Shown here: positions 8,713 to 17,178 of the stretch, one piece after another
Numbering within the stretch: the stretch's first letter is position 1
How the letters are laid out: each line of letters starts with the position of its first letter
NCBI RefSeq assembly: GCF_009176305.1
Contig: NZ_BLAJ01000001.1
Location: forward strand, 186,001 to 250,000
DNA from: Martinezella dioscoreae
GTDB lineage: Bacteria > Pseudomonadota > Alphaproteobacteria > Rhizobiales > Rhizobiaceae
Length of the DNA stretch: 64,000 nt
Direction: 5' to 3'
Program-made: the position numbers and the translations under genes
Notes under the pieces: model-generated
Database searches by the model: none
Told to the model about the DNA's origin: nothing
Seen by the model: the letters and a program-made list of their open reading frames with translations, nothing else

Positions 8713-10140
8713 TCAGCTTCTGCCGAACTCGTCGACAAGGCGGATGATATCGTCTTCGCCGAGATAAGAGCCGGTCTGCACTTCGATGAGCTCCAGCAGG
8801 ATCTTGCCCGGGTTGGCCAGGCGATGCACTTCGCCGAGCGGGATATAGATCGATTCGTTTTCGCGGAGCATCTGCACGTTCTCGCCGACCGTCACTTCGG
8901 CCGTGCCCTTGACGACGATCCAATGCTCGGAGCGATGGTGATGCTTCTGCAGCGACAGCTTCTTGCCCGGCAGCACGAAGATGCGCTTCACCTGGAAGCG
9001 CTCACCGTTCAGCACGGAGGTATAGCCGCCCCAGGGGCGGTAAGAGGTGGGGTGCGTTTCGGTGAGCTTCGCGGTCTTTTTCTCGCTCGCCAGCAGCTTG
9101 ACGAGCTTGCCGACTTCCTGGCTATCCTTGAGGTGGCCGACATAGACGGCGTCTTCGCTGGCGATGACGGCGACGTCCTCAAGGCCCTGCACCGCAACGT
9201 GCAGGCTATGCGACATGACGAGCGAATTCTTGGTGTTGACCAGCGTCGTGGCGCCCGCCGACACGTTGCCGCTTTCGTCGCGGCTGCCGACTTTCCAGAC
9301 CGCATCCCAGCTGCCGAGATCGGACCAGGTGAAGGGCGAGGGAACGACGGCGGCGTTAGCCGTCTTTTCCATCAGAGCGTAGTCGATGGAGATGTCCGGG
9401 CTCTTGGAGAAATTGTCGGCGTCGAGGCGGGTAAAATCGAGATCGCGCGTCGATTTCGAGACGGCCTTGCTGGCAGCCTTTTCGACGTCGGGCGCAAATT
9501 CCCTGATCTCGGCGAGAAGCTGGGAGGCCGAGAACATGAACATGCCGGAGTTCCAGTAGAATTGACCACTGGCAACCATCTCCTGAGCCTTGTCCAAGGC
9601 AGGCTTCTCGACAAAACGCTTGACGGCATGGGCGCCGGTCGAGAGCGCCTTGCCGGTTTCGATATAACCATAGCCGGTCGCCGGTTCCGTCGGCTTGATG
9701 CCGAAGGTGACGAGCTTGCCCTGCAGTGCCGTGTCGCGGGCCAGGCGCACGCAATCATAATAGATAGTGTTGGCATCGATCTCGTAATCGGAGCCGAGGA
9801 CATGCATGATCGCGTCCTTGCCGAAGAGCTCGGTAACGAGCGCAGCGGCGGCGGCAACGGCAGCGGCAGTATTGCGGGCGATGGGCTCCAGCAGCACGGC
9901 GGCCAGTTTCAGGTCGAGTTCGCGGGCCTGCTCTGCGACGAGGAAACGGAATTCCTCATTGGTCAGGACGATCGGCGCTTCATAGAGCTCGGGATCGGCC
10001 ACCCGCTCCAAAGTGTTCTGGAACAGCGTCTTGTCGCCGATGAATTGGATGAATTGCTTTGGAGCGGAAGCGCGCGACAGCGGCCATAGCCGCGTACCCT
10101 TGCCACCTGCCATGATCACCGGAACGATCTTTGCTGCCAT
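8713..10140 (-). CDS. manC: Mannose-1-phosphate guanylyltransferase / mannose-6-phosphate isomerase
   Basis: A 475-residue bifunctional enzyme of full family length. The N-terminal nucleotidyltransferase carries the pyrophosphorylase signature GGKGTRLWPLSR at residues 12-23 and the FVEKP motif that in this family helps bind the sugar phosphate. The C-terminal third is a type II phosphomannose isomerase cupin (RPWGGYTSVLNGERF, then LQKHHHRSEHWIVVKG with metal-binding His residues). It converts fructose-6-phosphate to mannose-6-phosphate and mannose-1-phosphate to GDP-mannose for LPS, exopolysaccharide or related glycans. A good SD (AGGAGAGG) precedes the ATG. It is monocistronic as far as I can see, with its own terminator. 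Names cpsB and noeJ are used for the same family. Confidence 0.95.
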   Translation of the reverse strand: MAAKIVPVIMAGGKGTRLWPLSRASAPKQFIQFIGDKTLFQNTLERVADPELYEAPIVLTNEEFRFLVAEQARELDLKLAAVLLEPIARNTAAAVAAAAALVTELFGKDAIMHVLGSDYEIDANTIYYDCVRLARDTALQGKLVTFGIKPTEPATGYGYIETGKALSTGAHAVKRFVEKPALDKAQEMVASGQFYWNSGMFMFSASQLLAEIREFAPDVEKAASKAVSKSTRDLDFTRLDADNFSKSPDISIDYALMEKTANAAVVPSPFTWSDLGSWDAVWKVGSRDESGNVSAGATTLVNTKNSLVMSHSLHVAVQGLEDVAVIASEDAVYVGHLKDSQEVGKLVKLLASEKKTAKLTETHPTSYRPWGGYTSVLNGERFQVKRIFVLPGKKLSLQKHHHRSEHWIVVKGTAEVTVGENVQMLRENESIYIPLGEVHRLANPGKILLELIEVQTGSYLGEDDIIRLVDEFGRS

Positions 10141-10437
10141 ACTCTGCCTCTCCTGGACACTTCAAACGAGAGCCGGCATCGAGAGCGCAACCGTTGCGCT
10201 TTCCGCCGTGCTCCTTCGACAACGTCAATCGCCATTGCGATATTTTTTGGCAAAACGCTAGCGCTAATATGCCAGTAGCGTAAACATTCGGCGATCTTAG
10301 CGCGGAAATCCCGATGAAAGTCCGCTGCACGCGCCTTTCCGAAAGGGGGGAGAGGCAGAATCGATAAGTACGATTCTGCCCTCAGGATCCGCCATAGGCC
10401 AGCGAGGCTATGGTGATGATCGTCATTATGTCGGAGA
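10141..10437. other. Intergenic region upstream of manC
   Basis: About 300 bases between the manC start and the stop of the DUF475 gene, both read on the minus strand. It must hold the manC promoter. I see no convincing gene; the overlapping open frames lack conserved-looking sequence and ribosome binding sites. No strong terminator hairpin was identified for the DUF475 gene. Confidence 0.5.
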
Positions 10438-11538
10438 TCAAGCTTCCGCCCTGTCGTGCTCTTCATCGTGCACTGGCGTATGGTCGAGACCATTGCGCCT
10501 GTTGTACCGGATCGAGGACCAGAGCGAGATGCCGATCAGGGCCGCGCCGCCAAGGCCGGTGATGACTTCCGGGATATGCGTCAGCGTCTGCACGTACATG
10601 ATCACCGAGAGGATCAGTATGGCGTAGAAGGCGCCATGTTCGAGGTAGCGATAGTGGGCGAGCGTGCCTTTTTCCACCAGCATGATCGTCATGGAGCGGA
10701 CGTACATGGCGCCGATGCCGAGGCCGATCGCGATGATGAAGAGGTTCTGGGTAAGAGCGAAGGCGCCGATGACGCCGTCGAAGGAGAAGCTGGCGTCGAG
10801 GATTTCGAGATAGAGGAAAGCGCCGAATCCACCCTTTGCCGCCGCGCTCATCGTTCTTTGCGAGGCATCCAGAAAGCCGGCCAGAACCTCCACGAGCAGG
10901 AAGGTGAGGAGGCCGTAGATCGAGGCGTGCAGGAAGGTCGTGGCGTCGTCACCGTCAAGCACGGAGGTGAAGATGAGGACCATGATCAGCACGAAGGCGA
11001 TCTCCACGCCCTTGACGGTGGCGAAATGCGCCATCCGCTTCTCGATGAAGCTGATCCAGTGCACGTCCTTTTCGTGATTGAAGAAATAGGTCAGGCCCAC
11101 CATCATCAGGAAGGTGCCGCCGAAGGCGGCGATCGGCAGATGTGCCGCCTGCATGATCTCTGCATATTGCTCAGGTCTGGTGGCGGCGAGTTGCAACGCT
11201 TCCCATGGATTGATCCAGGCGGCGATGGCGACGATCGCCAGCGGAAAGATGATCCGCATGCCGAAGACGGCGATGATGATGCCCCAGGTCAGAAACCGAT
11301 GTTGCCAGATCGGCGTCATCTCTTTGAGCTTGTTGGCATTGACAATGGCATTGTCGAAGGAAAGCGAGATTTCCAGCACAGCCAGGACGGCACAGATGAA
11401 GAAGGCTGTAGCGAGGCCGCTGAAAGTGCCGGTGGTGTTCCAACCCAATAGCGCACCAAGAGCAAGGCCGCCGACGGTTACGGCAAAAGCCCAGCTGAAA
11501 TAGCCAAGGACGGATTTTGAGGCTGCGGGCGATTTCAT
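10438..11538 (-). CDS. DUF475 (TerC-superfamily) integral membrane protein
   Basis: A polytopic inner-membrane protein of 366 residues with roughly nine hydrophobic segments. Diagnostic stretches are LEISLSFDNAIVNANKL and EILDASFSFDGVIGAF: paired acidic SFDN/SFDG motifs inside membrane segments, as in the TerC/DUF475 superfamily, which is linked to metal handling and tellurite resistance in other bacteria. The exact transported ion is not known. I start it at the Met at 11538 (MKSPAASKS), preceded by GAGGCG; a longer frame begins 16 codons upstream at 11586 but adds an unlikely Arg-rich leader. The C-terminus is a His/Asp/Glu-rich tail (HTPVHDEEHDRAEA), which could bind metal; this is inference. 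Confidence 0.85.
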   Translation of the reverse strand: MKSPAASKSVLGYFSWAFAVTVGGLALGALLGWNTTGTFSGLATAFFICAVLAVLEISLSFDNAIVNANKLKEMTPIWQHRFLTWGIIIAVFGMRIIFPLAIVAIAAWINPWEALQLAATRPEQYAEIMQAAHLPIAAFGGTFLMMVGLTYFFNHEKDVHWISFIEKRMAHFATVKGVEIAFVLIMVLIFTSVLDGDDATTFLHASIYGLLTFLLVEVLAGFLDASQRTMSAAAKGGFGAFLYLEILDASFSFDGVIGAFALTQNLFIIAIGLGIGAMYVRSMTIMLVEKGTLAHYRYLEHGAFYAILILSVIMYVQTLTHIPEVITGLGGAALIGISLWSSIRYNRRNGLDHTPVHDEEHDRAEA

Positions 11539-11959
11539 GTGCGCGCCTCGCCGCAAAGGGAGTGAATCTGTCCGGATTGCGCGCATAGCCGCATACCGAA
11601 GACGGCATGCGGGTCAGGCATGGTCAAGCTGATCATGGAAACGAAGTCCGCCGGCTCATCTGCAGGCGGTACCGACATCGCGAGAGCGCCGTGAAAACTC
11701 TCGCCAGAGGGGCCCGGCACCAAAGTTCAATCCGTCGCCGATGTCAGGGAGGCGCGGAGATGCTTCATAGTTAGTGAAGTTGCGATGCAGGTCAAGAGTT
11801 GAAATCGTGGCGACAGCAACTGCCCTTGATAATTGAGAATTCGAGGAACCAAACAGGGAGGGCCGCGTTTGCCCTTCAAGCGGCCTTGTGCCGCCCCGCC
11901 GCTTCAAAACCTCAGGCGGATCATTATCCCGACAACAGCGACAGACAGGAGAAGCTCCG
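11539..11959. other. Intergenic region between divergent DUF475 gene and small ORF
   Basis: About 420 bases with no convincing coding sequence. It must contain the promoter of the DUF475 gene (minus) and of the small gene at 11960 (plus). The section 11760-11850 is AT-richer than its surroundings, as expected for a promoter region. No palindrome long enough to call an operator was seen. Confidence 0.4.
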
Positions 11960-12211
11960 ATGAGCCCGACACCCATCCACCCCAAGTCGCAAACGCAAAA
12001 ACCGGAACTGACGGAACGACAGAAAAAGGCACGGCCGAATACGCTACGCCAAGCTCAGGTCCTGCCGCCGCATCAGGTGGATCTTACCCTGCATCCCGTC
12101 ACCCACGAGGATGTGCACGTTCCTGCACACGTCAACGGCGCAGACCTGTCGCGCGAGGCGCCGGCCGATGCCAATCATGGTCGGAAGCAAAAGACCACGC
12201 CGCGGCATTAA
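11960..12211 (+). CDS. Small hydrophilic protein of unknown function
   Basis: An 83-residue, Pro/His/Lys-rich hydrophilic protein (starts MSPTPIHPKSQTQ). I chose the ATG at 11960 because AGGAGAAG stands five bases upstream; the open frame extends 24 codons further 5' without a ribosome binding site. There is no signal peptide, membrane segment or recognised motif, and it may be intrinsically disordered. It converges with the exported-protein gene at 12256-12726. A function cannot be assigned. Confidence 0.5.
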   Translation: MSPTPIHPKSQTQKPELTERQKKARPNTLRQAQVLPPHQVDLTLHPVTHEDVHVPAHVNGADLSREAPADANHGRKQKTTPRH

Positions 12212-12255
12212 TTCGAGTGTTGGAGCTCGGACGGTGGCAGCGCGGCGAATGACCG

Positions 12256-12726
12256 CTACTTGTGTCGAGGCGTCTTGCCGTCGGAAGTAAAACTGCCGTT
12301 GAAGCTCATCTCGGTCGATTTTGCCGAGCATTCGATGGCGATCGGCTTGCCGGCATAGGGATTGGCGAAGGTGCAAGTGCCCCTGGCTTCGACCTGGCCC
12401 GATATCTTGCCGCCGGCACCGGTCGAGATGACGTCGATCGGCAATTGCGCCGTCCCCTTCTGGCTGCCTGCCTTGATGCCCTTGCCGTTGCCTTGGAAGC
12501 CGAGCATCTTGCCGCCGGACGTGAAGATGAAGGTCACGGATCCATCGGGGCCGGTGACGCTGGCGATTTCGGCCTTGCATCCCTTGGAGGCATCGAGCTT
12601 GCCGACCACGAGCTTGGAGCATTTTCCACTAACGACGGTGACGCCTTTCGATGGGAAATCATCCACTGCGCCGGCCGAGGTTGCGGCCAAGATGGTCAAT
12701 CCAAAAGCAATGCCTGCGAATCTCAT
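12256..12726 (-). CDS. Exported protein of unknown function
   Basis: A 156-residue protein. The ATG at 12726 has AAAGGAG ten bases upstream, so I prefer it to the frame start 14 codons earlier. Residues 1-20 (MRFAGIAFGLTILAATSAGA) are a clear signal peptide with an A-x-A-like cleavage site, so it is periplasmic or secreted. The mature part is Gly/Ser/Thr-rich with three Cys residues (GKCSKL, SKGCKA, GTCTF) and a fourth (IECSAK), which suggests two disulphides. It looks like a small beta protein. No family recognised. Confidence 0.65.
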   Translation of the reverse strand: MRFAGIAFGLTILAATSAGAVDDFPSKGVTVVSGKCSKLVVGKLDASKGCKAEIASVTGPDGSVTFIFTSGGKMLGFQGNGKGIKAGSQKGTAQLPIDVISTGAGGKISGQVEARGTCTFANPYAGKPIAIECSAKSTEMSFNGSFTSDGKTPRHK

Positions 12727-12903
12727 AAGTGGGGCTCCTTTCAAGCCCCAGCAAATTCGCCGATCCAAATGTGGCAGTCAACCCGAAGCGGGGCGCAAAC
12801 CCGAAACCCGCTGAAATCGCTCGGATTCACACTGGGCGCTTCAGCGTTTGACGTCACACATCTCGCTATTGCAAGGCCATCCGCGGTCCCTGCGCGAAGT
12901 GCG

Positions 12904-13149
12904 TTAATGTTGCTGCGCCGATTCCGGAACGAGCGAGCCGATCAACTGTAGCAGGGCATTCTGGCGATTGCCGCCACCGGCCAGGAATTCATAAAGGGTC
13001 ATGCTCTTCTCGCTGCCGCCGTCGACGACATAATCCGCCTGACGGATGACGTAGACCTCGCCGCTTTCGGTGTCGCGGGCGAGGTGAAACATATATTCAT
13101 CGCCGTTGGGCTTGTGGTTCTTGTAGAACTGCCGCTTCACCACCGTCAT
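12904..13149 (-). CDS. Small conserved-looking hypothetical protein
   Basis: An 81-residue cytoplasmic protein (MTVVKRQFYKNHKP; then EVYVIRQADYVVDGG). A strong SD, GGGAGGACGAG, stands directly before the ATG at 13149. The sequence has the balanced composition of a real globular protein, with a C-terminal helix rich in Leu. No domain recognised. It appears monocistronic, between the exported-protein gene and a divergent small secreted protein gene at 13363. Confidence 0.6.
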   Translation of the reverse strand: MTVVKRQFYKNHKPNGDEYMFHLARDTESGEVYVIRQADYVVDGGSEKSMTLYEFLAGGGNRQNALLQLIGSLVPESAQQH

Positions 13150-13362
13150 CTCGTCCTCCCGTATGATCGATGCGCTGATATGACAGTAGGATGACGGCGC
13201 GGCCGGAAGTCAAGCGGCTTGTGGCGGGAACTTGTGTCGCAGGCTCCGTTCAACTCGCAATCGCAGCGAACAGCAGCATGTGATTGGCTATCTTTCAAAA
13301 GACTACTATTCTCGACCTGCGCTCGAATTTTTCGGGACGCGACTAGTTGGAGATCGAAGCAC

Positions 13363-13674
13363 ATGAGAATGATGTTAGCGCTGGGAGCGATTTTGAGCCT
13401 GGCATGCGTCTCTGCCGGTGAGGCGCCTTCGAATTACCAGACCTACTATGGCGGCATTCGCGCCGACAGCGATCCAGTGGTGCTGGCAAGATATGACAGG
13501 GCTCTCAATCATTGCGAGCCCGAAGCCTATTCCTGGCGGCGTGGATCGCCGGATGCGAACAGCACACTCTACTGGCTGGCTCTCAGGGATTGCCTCTACC
13601 GCCAGGGCTTCGTCGATCGTGGCGTCTATGCCTACCCGACGACGGCGGTGCTGCGGCATATTCTGGATCGCTGA
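13363..13674 (+). CDS. Small secreted protein of unknown function
   Basis: A 103-residue protein beginning MRMMLALGAILSLACVSAG, a signal peptide that could be cut after VSA; the Cys within it fits a lipobox only poorly (SLAC), so lipoprotein status is doubtful. The mature part has Tyr-rich segments (NYQTYYGGIRADSD) and two Cys (HCEPEAY, RDCLYRQGF). The ATG at 13363 is preceded by GGAG nine bases away; the longer frame to 13219 has no SD and would bury the signal peptide. No family recognised. Confidence 0.6.
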   Translation: MRMMLALGAILSLACVSAGEAPSNYQTYYGGIRADSDPVVLARYDRALNHCEPEAYSWRRGSPDANSTLYWLALRDCLYRQGFVDRGVYAYPTTAVLRHILDR

Positions 13675-13766
13675 CGGTCGACAAACGGCCGCGGCCTGGC
13701 GAAACACTTTGCCCATGCAAAACTTCCGCGACATGCGCAGATGTAGCCAAACGACAGGAAATGAAA

Positions 13767-13796
13767 AAGGCCTTTCGATTTCTCGAAAGGCCTTGC
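13767..13796 (-). terminator. Rho-independent terminator of tRNA-Val
   Basis: A perfect 12-bp stem (AAGGCCTTTCGA, loop of four, TCGAAAGGCCTT). On the minus strand it is followed by TTTTTCATTTCC and lies 18 bases after the tRNA 3' end. On the plus strand a shorter T tract (GCTTTTC) follows, so it may also end the small secreted protein transcript. Confidence 0.85.
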
Positions 13797-13813
13797 TTTT
13801 CAGCGAATTAGGA

Positions 13814-13888
<75 letters not shown>

Positions 13889-13972
13889 ATCCGATGGCGG
13901 CGCATAGATCACAAAACCTTGGTCGCCGTCAATAGGCTTTTTTTCGGTTTTGTGACTGGGCCGCCGAAAGCC

Positions 13973-14338
13973 TTACGCAGCAAGGAGTTTGTTGACCTCG
14001 TCGACCAGCTCGCGGAGGTGGAAAGGCTTGGAAAGGACCTTGGCATCCTTCGGCGCCTTCGAATCGGGGTTCAAAGCGACGGCGGCAAAGCCGGTGATGA
14101 ACATCACCTTCAGGTCGGGATCGAGCTCGGTGGCGCGCCGCGCCAGCTCGATGCCGTCCATCTCGGGCATAACGATGTCAGTCAAAAGCAGCGAGAACGG
14201 CTCTTCGCGCAGCCGATCGTAAGCGCTGGCTCCATTGTCAAAGGACAAGACCTTGTAGCCGGCTTTTTCGAGTGCCTTCACGAGAAAGCGACGCATGTCG
14301 TTGTCGTCTTCGGCAAGAAGTATCTTCTGGGTCATCAT
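13973..14338 (-). CDS. cpdR: Single-domain response regulator CpdR
   Basis: A 121-residue stand-alone receiver domain. The acidic pocket is AEDDND, the phospho-acceptor is Asp54 in LLTDIVMPEMDG, the conserved Thr is in MFITGF and the Lys is in VLSKPF. The sequence ARRATELDPDLKVMFITGFA and the C-terminal Ala-Ala are typical of CpdR. In Caulobacter unphosphorylated CpdR primes ClpXP and targets substrates such as PdeA, linking the CckA-ChpT relay to cell-cycle proteolysis; in Sinorhizobium CpdR1 is needed for normal division and bacteroid development. The neighbourhood (HutG-like enzyme, mmgR, hisN) matches the Sinorhizobium cpdR1 locus as I remember it. ATG at 14338 or 14335. Confidence 0.92.
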   Translation of the reverse strand: MMTQKILLAEDDNDMRRFLVKALEKAGYKVLSFDNGASAYDRLREEPFSLLLTDIVMPEMDGIELARRATELDPDLKVMFITGFAAVALNPDSKAPKDAKVLSKPFHLRELVDEVNKLLAA

Positions 14339-14469
14339 CTCTATCGCTAATCAACTTTGTCTTGTTGGACTCGTCCAGCGTTTAGGGTACCGCGACGCCG
14401 TAAACAAGCCGTGAATGGTCAGCCAAAACGCGCCATTCCAGCATTTGTTCGAAGCATAGGTAGATTCCA

Positions 14470-14490
14470 CGAAAACGTCCTGCGTTTTCG
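14470..14490. repeat. Perfect 8-bp inverted repeat upstream of cpdR
   Basis: CGAAAACG at 14470-14477 and CGTTTTCG at 14483-14490 with a 5-base spacer, in the 269-base region between divergent cpdR and the amidohydrolase gene. It could be an operator or a structured leader of cpdR; it lacks a T tract and is not a terminator. No regulator can be assigned. Confidence 0.4.
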
Positions 14491-14607
14491 CTAATCGGGC
14501 TTCCGAGATTCCGAATACGGTGTTTTGGATTAAGGCCATTTCGCTCAAGTTACTATGGACTTGCGGTCATGCAACTGGCAACATGATTACTGCGACAAGT
14601 TGTTGAC

Positions 14608-15507
14608 ATGGTAAAGACGTTGATGTCCGCAGAAATGCGCAGTTTCGAGATTTTCGAGGTATTGGAGCCAGCCTCCCAGACGATACCGTTTGTCTACAGC
14701 TCGCCTCATAGTGGTCGCATCTATCCCCCCGATTTCGTCGCCCAGTCCCGCCTGCAGGGCATCGCCATCCGCCGCTCCGAGGATCATTATGTCGACGAGC
14801 TTTTTTCGGCGGCAAGCTCTCTCGGTGCGCCGCTGCTGTTTGCCAATTTTCCGCGCGCCTATATCGACGTGAATCGCGAGCCCTATGAGCTTGATCCGCG
14901 CATGTTCGACGGTGCACTACCATCCTATGCGAACATCAATTCGCTGCGGGTCGCCGGCGGTCTTGGCACGATCCCGCGAATCGTCGCCGAGAACATGGAG
15001 ATCTATGCGCGCCGCGTCCCGGTAGAAGATGCGCTGAAGCGCATCGACACGATCTACAAGCCTTACCACGCCACGCTGCGGCGACTGATCGCGCGCACCC
15101 ATGTCAAATTCGGCTTCGGCGTGCTGGTCGATTGTCATTCCATGCCGGGCAATATCCGTATCGCCGGCAGCAACATGCGGCCGGATTTCATCCTCGGCGA
15201 TCGCTACGGCACCAGCGCCTCCGCCGAGCTTTCGCGCGCGGCCATGCAGATTCTCGAGGAGCTCGGCTTCAACGCTGTGCGCAACAAGCCTTATGCAGGC
15301 GGCTTCATCACCGAACATTACGGCCGCCCATCCCGCGGGCTGCATGCCCTGCAAATCGAGGTCAATCGCTCTCTCTATGTCGACGAGACAACGCTCGAGA
15401 AGCGTCCGGATTTCGACAAGGTCGCCGCCGCCATCACGCTCTTCATGAAGCGCATGGCGGAGCATGTGGAATCCTATACGGGCGATCCGGCGCTGGCGGC
15501 GGAGTGA
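14608..15507 (+). CDS. N-formylglutamate amidohydrolase family protein (HutG-like)
   Basis: A protein of up to 299 residues of the FGase family. Motifs are FVYSSPHSGRIYPPDF near the N-terminus, the ANFPRAYIDVNREPYELDP segment and VDCHSMPG, which in the family supply metal and substrate contacts. Family members hydrolyse N-formyl-L-glutamate, the last step of one histidine-degradation route, but no hut genes are near, so the true substrate is open. Three starts are possible (14608, 14623, 14635); none has a good SD, and the family usually begins just before SFEIFEVLEP. It lies divergent from cpdR and upstream of the YcxB-like gene. Confidence 0.85.
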   Translation: MVKTLMSAEMRSFEIFEVLEPASQTIPFVYSSPHSGRIYPPDFVAQSRLQGIAIRRSEDHYVDELFSAASSLGAPLLFANFPRAYIDVNREPYELDPRMFDGALPSYANINSLRVAGGLGTIPRIVAENMEIYARRVPVEDALKRIDTIYKPYHATLRRLIARTHVKFGFGVLVDCHSMPGNIRIAGSNMRPDFILGDRYGTSASAELSRAAMQILEELGFNAVRNKPYAGGFITEHYGRPSRGLHALQIEVNRSLYVDETTLEKRPDFDKVAAAITLFMKRMAEHVESYTGDPALAAE

Positions 15508-15616
15508 CCGTTTGTCGTCATTGAGTTTGCCGAATTGACGCGCGGCCAGGCAAAATCTCTTTATGGGCGACGTCGGAATTCGAAGCTGCCGATAGGCTGT
15601 GCGTAGTGGGTGGGCG

Positions 15617-16105
15617 ATGCATCGGACTATCACTGTCACCTACACGGAAGAAATGGTACGCGATGCCGTGACGGCCTTTGTCTGGCGGCGGCTGATTGTC
15701 AATCAGCGCCTCTGGGTCGCTGAAATTGCAATAATCCTGCTTTTTCTTTGGCAGCTTTGGAGTGATGGTACCGGATGGCTGACCGGCGTCTTCGGCAGCC
15801 TCGTTCTTCTCTGCCCGGCTATGATTATCGTCTTATGGATCGCGCATTACCGCAATACGGTTGGAAAGTTCCGCAAAATGTCGACACGACAGGCGGTGTT
15901 TGCTTTTCATGATGATGGATTTGACGTGGCGTCCGAGTTGGGGGCGGCCAACGTTCCCTGGTCCACCGTTACCGAAATCTGGCAGCGGCCGACCTATTGG
16001 ATGATATTTACAGCCATCAACCAGTTCATGACGCTGCCCACTCAGACGGCAGACAGCAATGATCTCGATTTTGTGAAATCGAAGGTGCCTTCCACAGTAC
16101 CGTAG
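15617..16105 (+). CDS. YcxB-like membrane protein
   Basis: A protein of 162 residues from the ATG at 15617; a start six codons upstream is possible. Two hydrophobic segments (VAEIAIILLFLWQLW and LVLLCPAMIIVLWIAHY) anchor it, followed by a cytoplasmic domain (FAFHDDGFDVASELGAANVPW, then TEIWQRPTYWMIFTAINQFMTLP). The pattern fits the YcxB-like family (two membrane helices plus a small PH-like C-terminal domain). Function unknown. It is followed by the mmgR terminator on the opposite strand. Confidence 0.65.
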   Translation: MHRTITVTYTEEMVRDAVTAFVWRRLIVNQRLWVAEIAIILLFLWQLWSDGTGWLTGVFGSLVLLCPAMIIVLWIAHYRNTVGKFRKMSTRQAVFAFHDDGFDVASELGAANVPWSTVTEIWQRPTYWMIFTAINQFMTLPTQTADSNDLDFVKSKVPSTVP

Positions 16106-16142
16106 TGAATGCGGATTCCCTTGCAAAATAGGTCGGCCAGGC

Positions 16143-16220
16143 AAAAAAGAACCGCGCTCGTGGCGCGGCTAAGTCTAGGGAGGAAACACCCAAGGAGGGT
16201 ATTTACAGTCGGAAGACTGC
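16143..16220 (-). ncRNA. mmgR: MmgR sRNA (alpha-r8 / suhB RNA family)
   Basis: A predicted transcript of about 78 nt on the minus strand, matching the roughly 77-nt length known for MmgR. A 5' hairpin (CAGTC/GACTG) is followed by a second (ACCC-TCCTT-GGGT), then an unpaired CCTCCCTAGACTTA that is anti-Shine-Dalgarno-like, and a terminator hairpin CCGCGC-CACGA-GCGCGG with a TTCTTTTTT tail. Its place just before hisN matches the Sinorhizobium locus, and the suhB RNA motif was named for the neighbouring inositol-monophosphatase-like gene. In Sinorhizobium MmgR binds Hfq, responds to nitrogen status and limits polyhydroxybutyrate storage. I assign the family from structure, size and context, not from an alignment. 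Confidence 0.82.
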
Positions 16221-16226
16221 ATGAGG

Positions 16227-16256
16227 ATATTGCTGCTGCGCTGCACAAATGTCAAG
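16227..16256 (-). promoter_or_regulatory. Sigma-70 type promoter of mmgR
   Basis: On the minus strand CTTGAC (16256-16251), an 18-base spacer and CAATAT (16232-16227), close to the rhizobial housekeeping consensus CTTGAC-N17-CTATAT. It predicts a start near 16220, which gives the sRNA its 78-nt length. Nitrogen control known for this sRNA in Sinorhizobium is not evident from the bases. Confidence 0.7.
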
Positions 16257-16401
16257 CACTTTATTGCAGTGCAAAATATTTAGGCAAACTTAAAAATCCT
16301 GCCTGATCCGCGGGCATTGCGCCTAGTGCGTCATCATCCGGTTTGCTTCACGACTTATATGCGTTATGACATCGCCATCCCGTCACTTATCCGGATTCAC
16401 C

Positions 16402-17175
16402 ATGCTTCCCGATCGCTCGTTCTTCTATCGTCTGGCCGAAGCGGCCAAGGCCGAAACCCTGCCGCGCTTTCGTGCCGGCATCGATGTGGTCAACAAGGAA
16501 GCCAAGGGCTTTGATCCCGTGACGGAAGGGGACCGTGCGGCCGAACAGGCGATTCGCGCATTGATCGAAGCCGAATTTCCGGAACATGGCATTCTCGGCG
16601 AGGAGCATGGCAATGTCGGGCTCGATCGAGAGCATGTCTGGGTCATTGATCCGATCGACGGCACGCGCGCCTTCATCTCAGGCGTCCCGGTCTGGGGAAC
16701 ACTGATCGGCCTGCAGAAGAACGGCCGCGCCGTCATGGGCCTGATCGACCAGCCCTTTACCGGCGAGCGCTATTTTGCCGATAGCAATGGTGCTACCTAT
16801 TCCGGTCCTGATGGTGAAAGGCGGCTGCAGGTCCGCGATTGCGGCAGCCTCTCGAATGCCATCCTCTTCACCACCTCGCCGCATCTCTTCGTCGGCGACG
16901 AGCTTGCCAAATATCGCGAGATCGAAAGCCAGGTCCGGCTCTTCCGCTACGGCTGCGATTGCTATGCCTATGCGCTGCTAGCGGCCGGCCATATCGATCT
17001 CGTCATCGAGAATTCGCTGAAGCCCTATGATGTCGGCGGCATCATTCCAGTCATCGAGCAGGCCGGCGGCATTATGACCACCTGGGAAGGCGGCCGGTCG
17101 GAAATGGGCGGAACAATCATCGCGGCCGGCAGCCGAGCCGTTTACGAGCAGGCTTTGGCCGTCCTGTCCCGCTGA
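16402..17175 (+). CDS. hisN: Histidinol-phosphatase, inositol-monophosphatase family
   Basis: A 257-residue enzyme from the ATG at 16402 (MLPDRSFFYRLAEAA); an upstream ATG at 16366 adds 12 residues unlike the family, and neither has a clear SD. IMPase metal-site motifs are present: GILGEEHG, the signature WVIDPIDGTRAFISG, and KPYDVGGIIPVIEQAGG near the C-terminus. It would dephosphorylate histidinol phosphate in histidine synthesis, as HisN does in alphaproteobacteria and actinobacteria; the related IMPase or SuhB activity cannot be excluded from motifs alone. It lies downstream of mmgR, which is transcribed away from it, and converges with the hydrolase at 17179 with only three bases between stops. 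Confidence 0.85.
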   Translation: MLPDRSFFYRLAEAAKAETLPRFRAGIDVVNKEAKGFDPVTEGDRAAEQAIRALIEAEFPEHGILGEEHGNVGLDREHVWVIDPIDGTRAFISGVPVWGTLIGLQKNGRAVMGLIDQPFTGERYFADSNGATYSGPDGERRLQVRDCGSLSNAILFTTSPHLFVGDELAKYREIESQVRLFRYGCDCYAYALLAAGHIDLVIENSLKPYDVGGIIPVIEQAGGIMTTWEGGRSEMGGTIIAAGSRAVYEQALAVLSR

Positions 17176-17178
17176 GAA

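Noticed and set aside
8824..10089. A 421-codon plus-strand frame opposite manC
   Set aside because: Antisense of an unmistakable ManC; composition and lack of motifs show a shadow frame.
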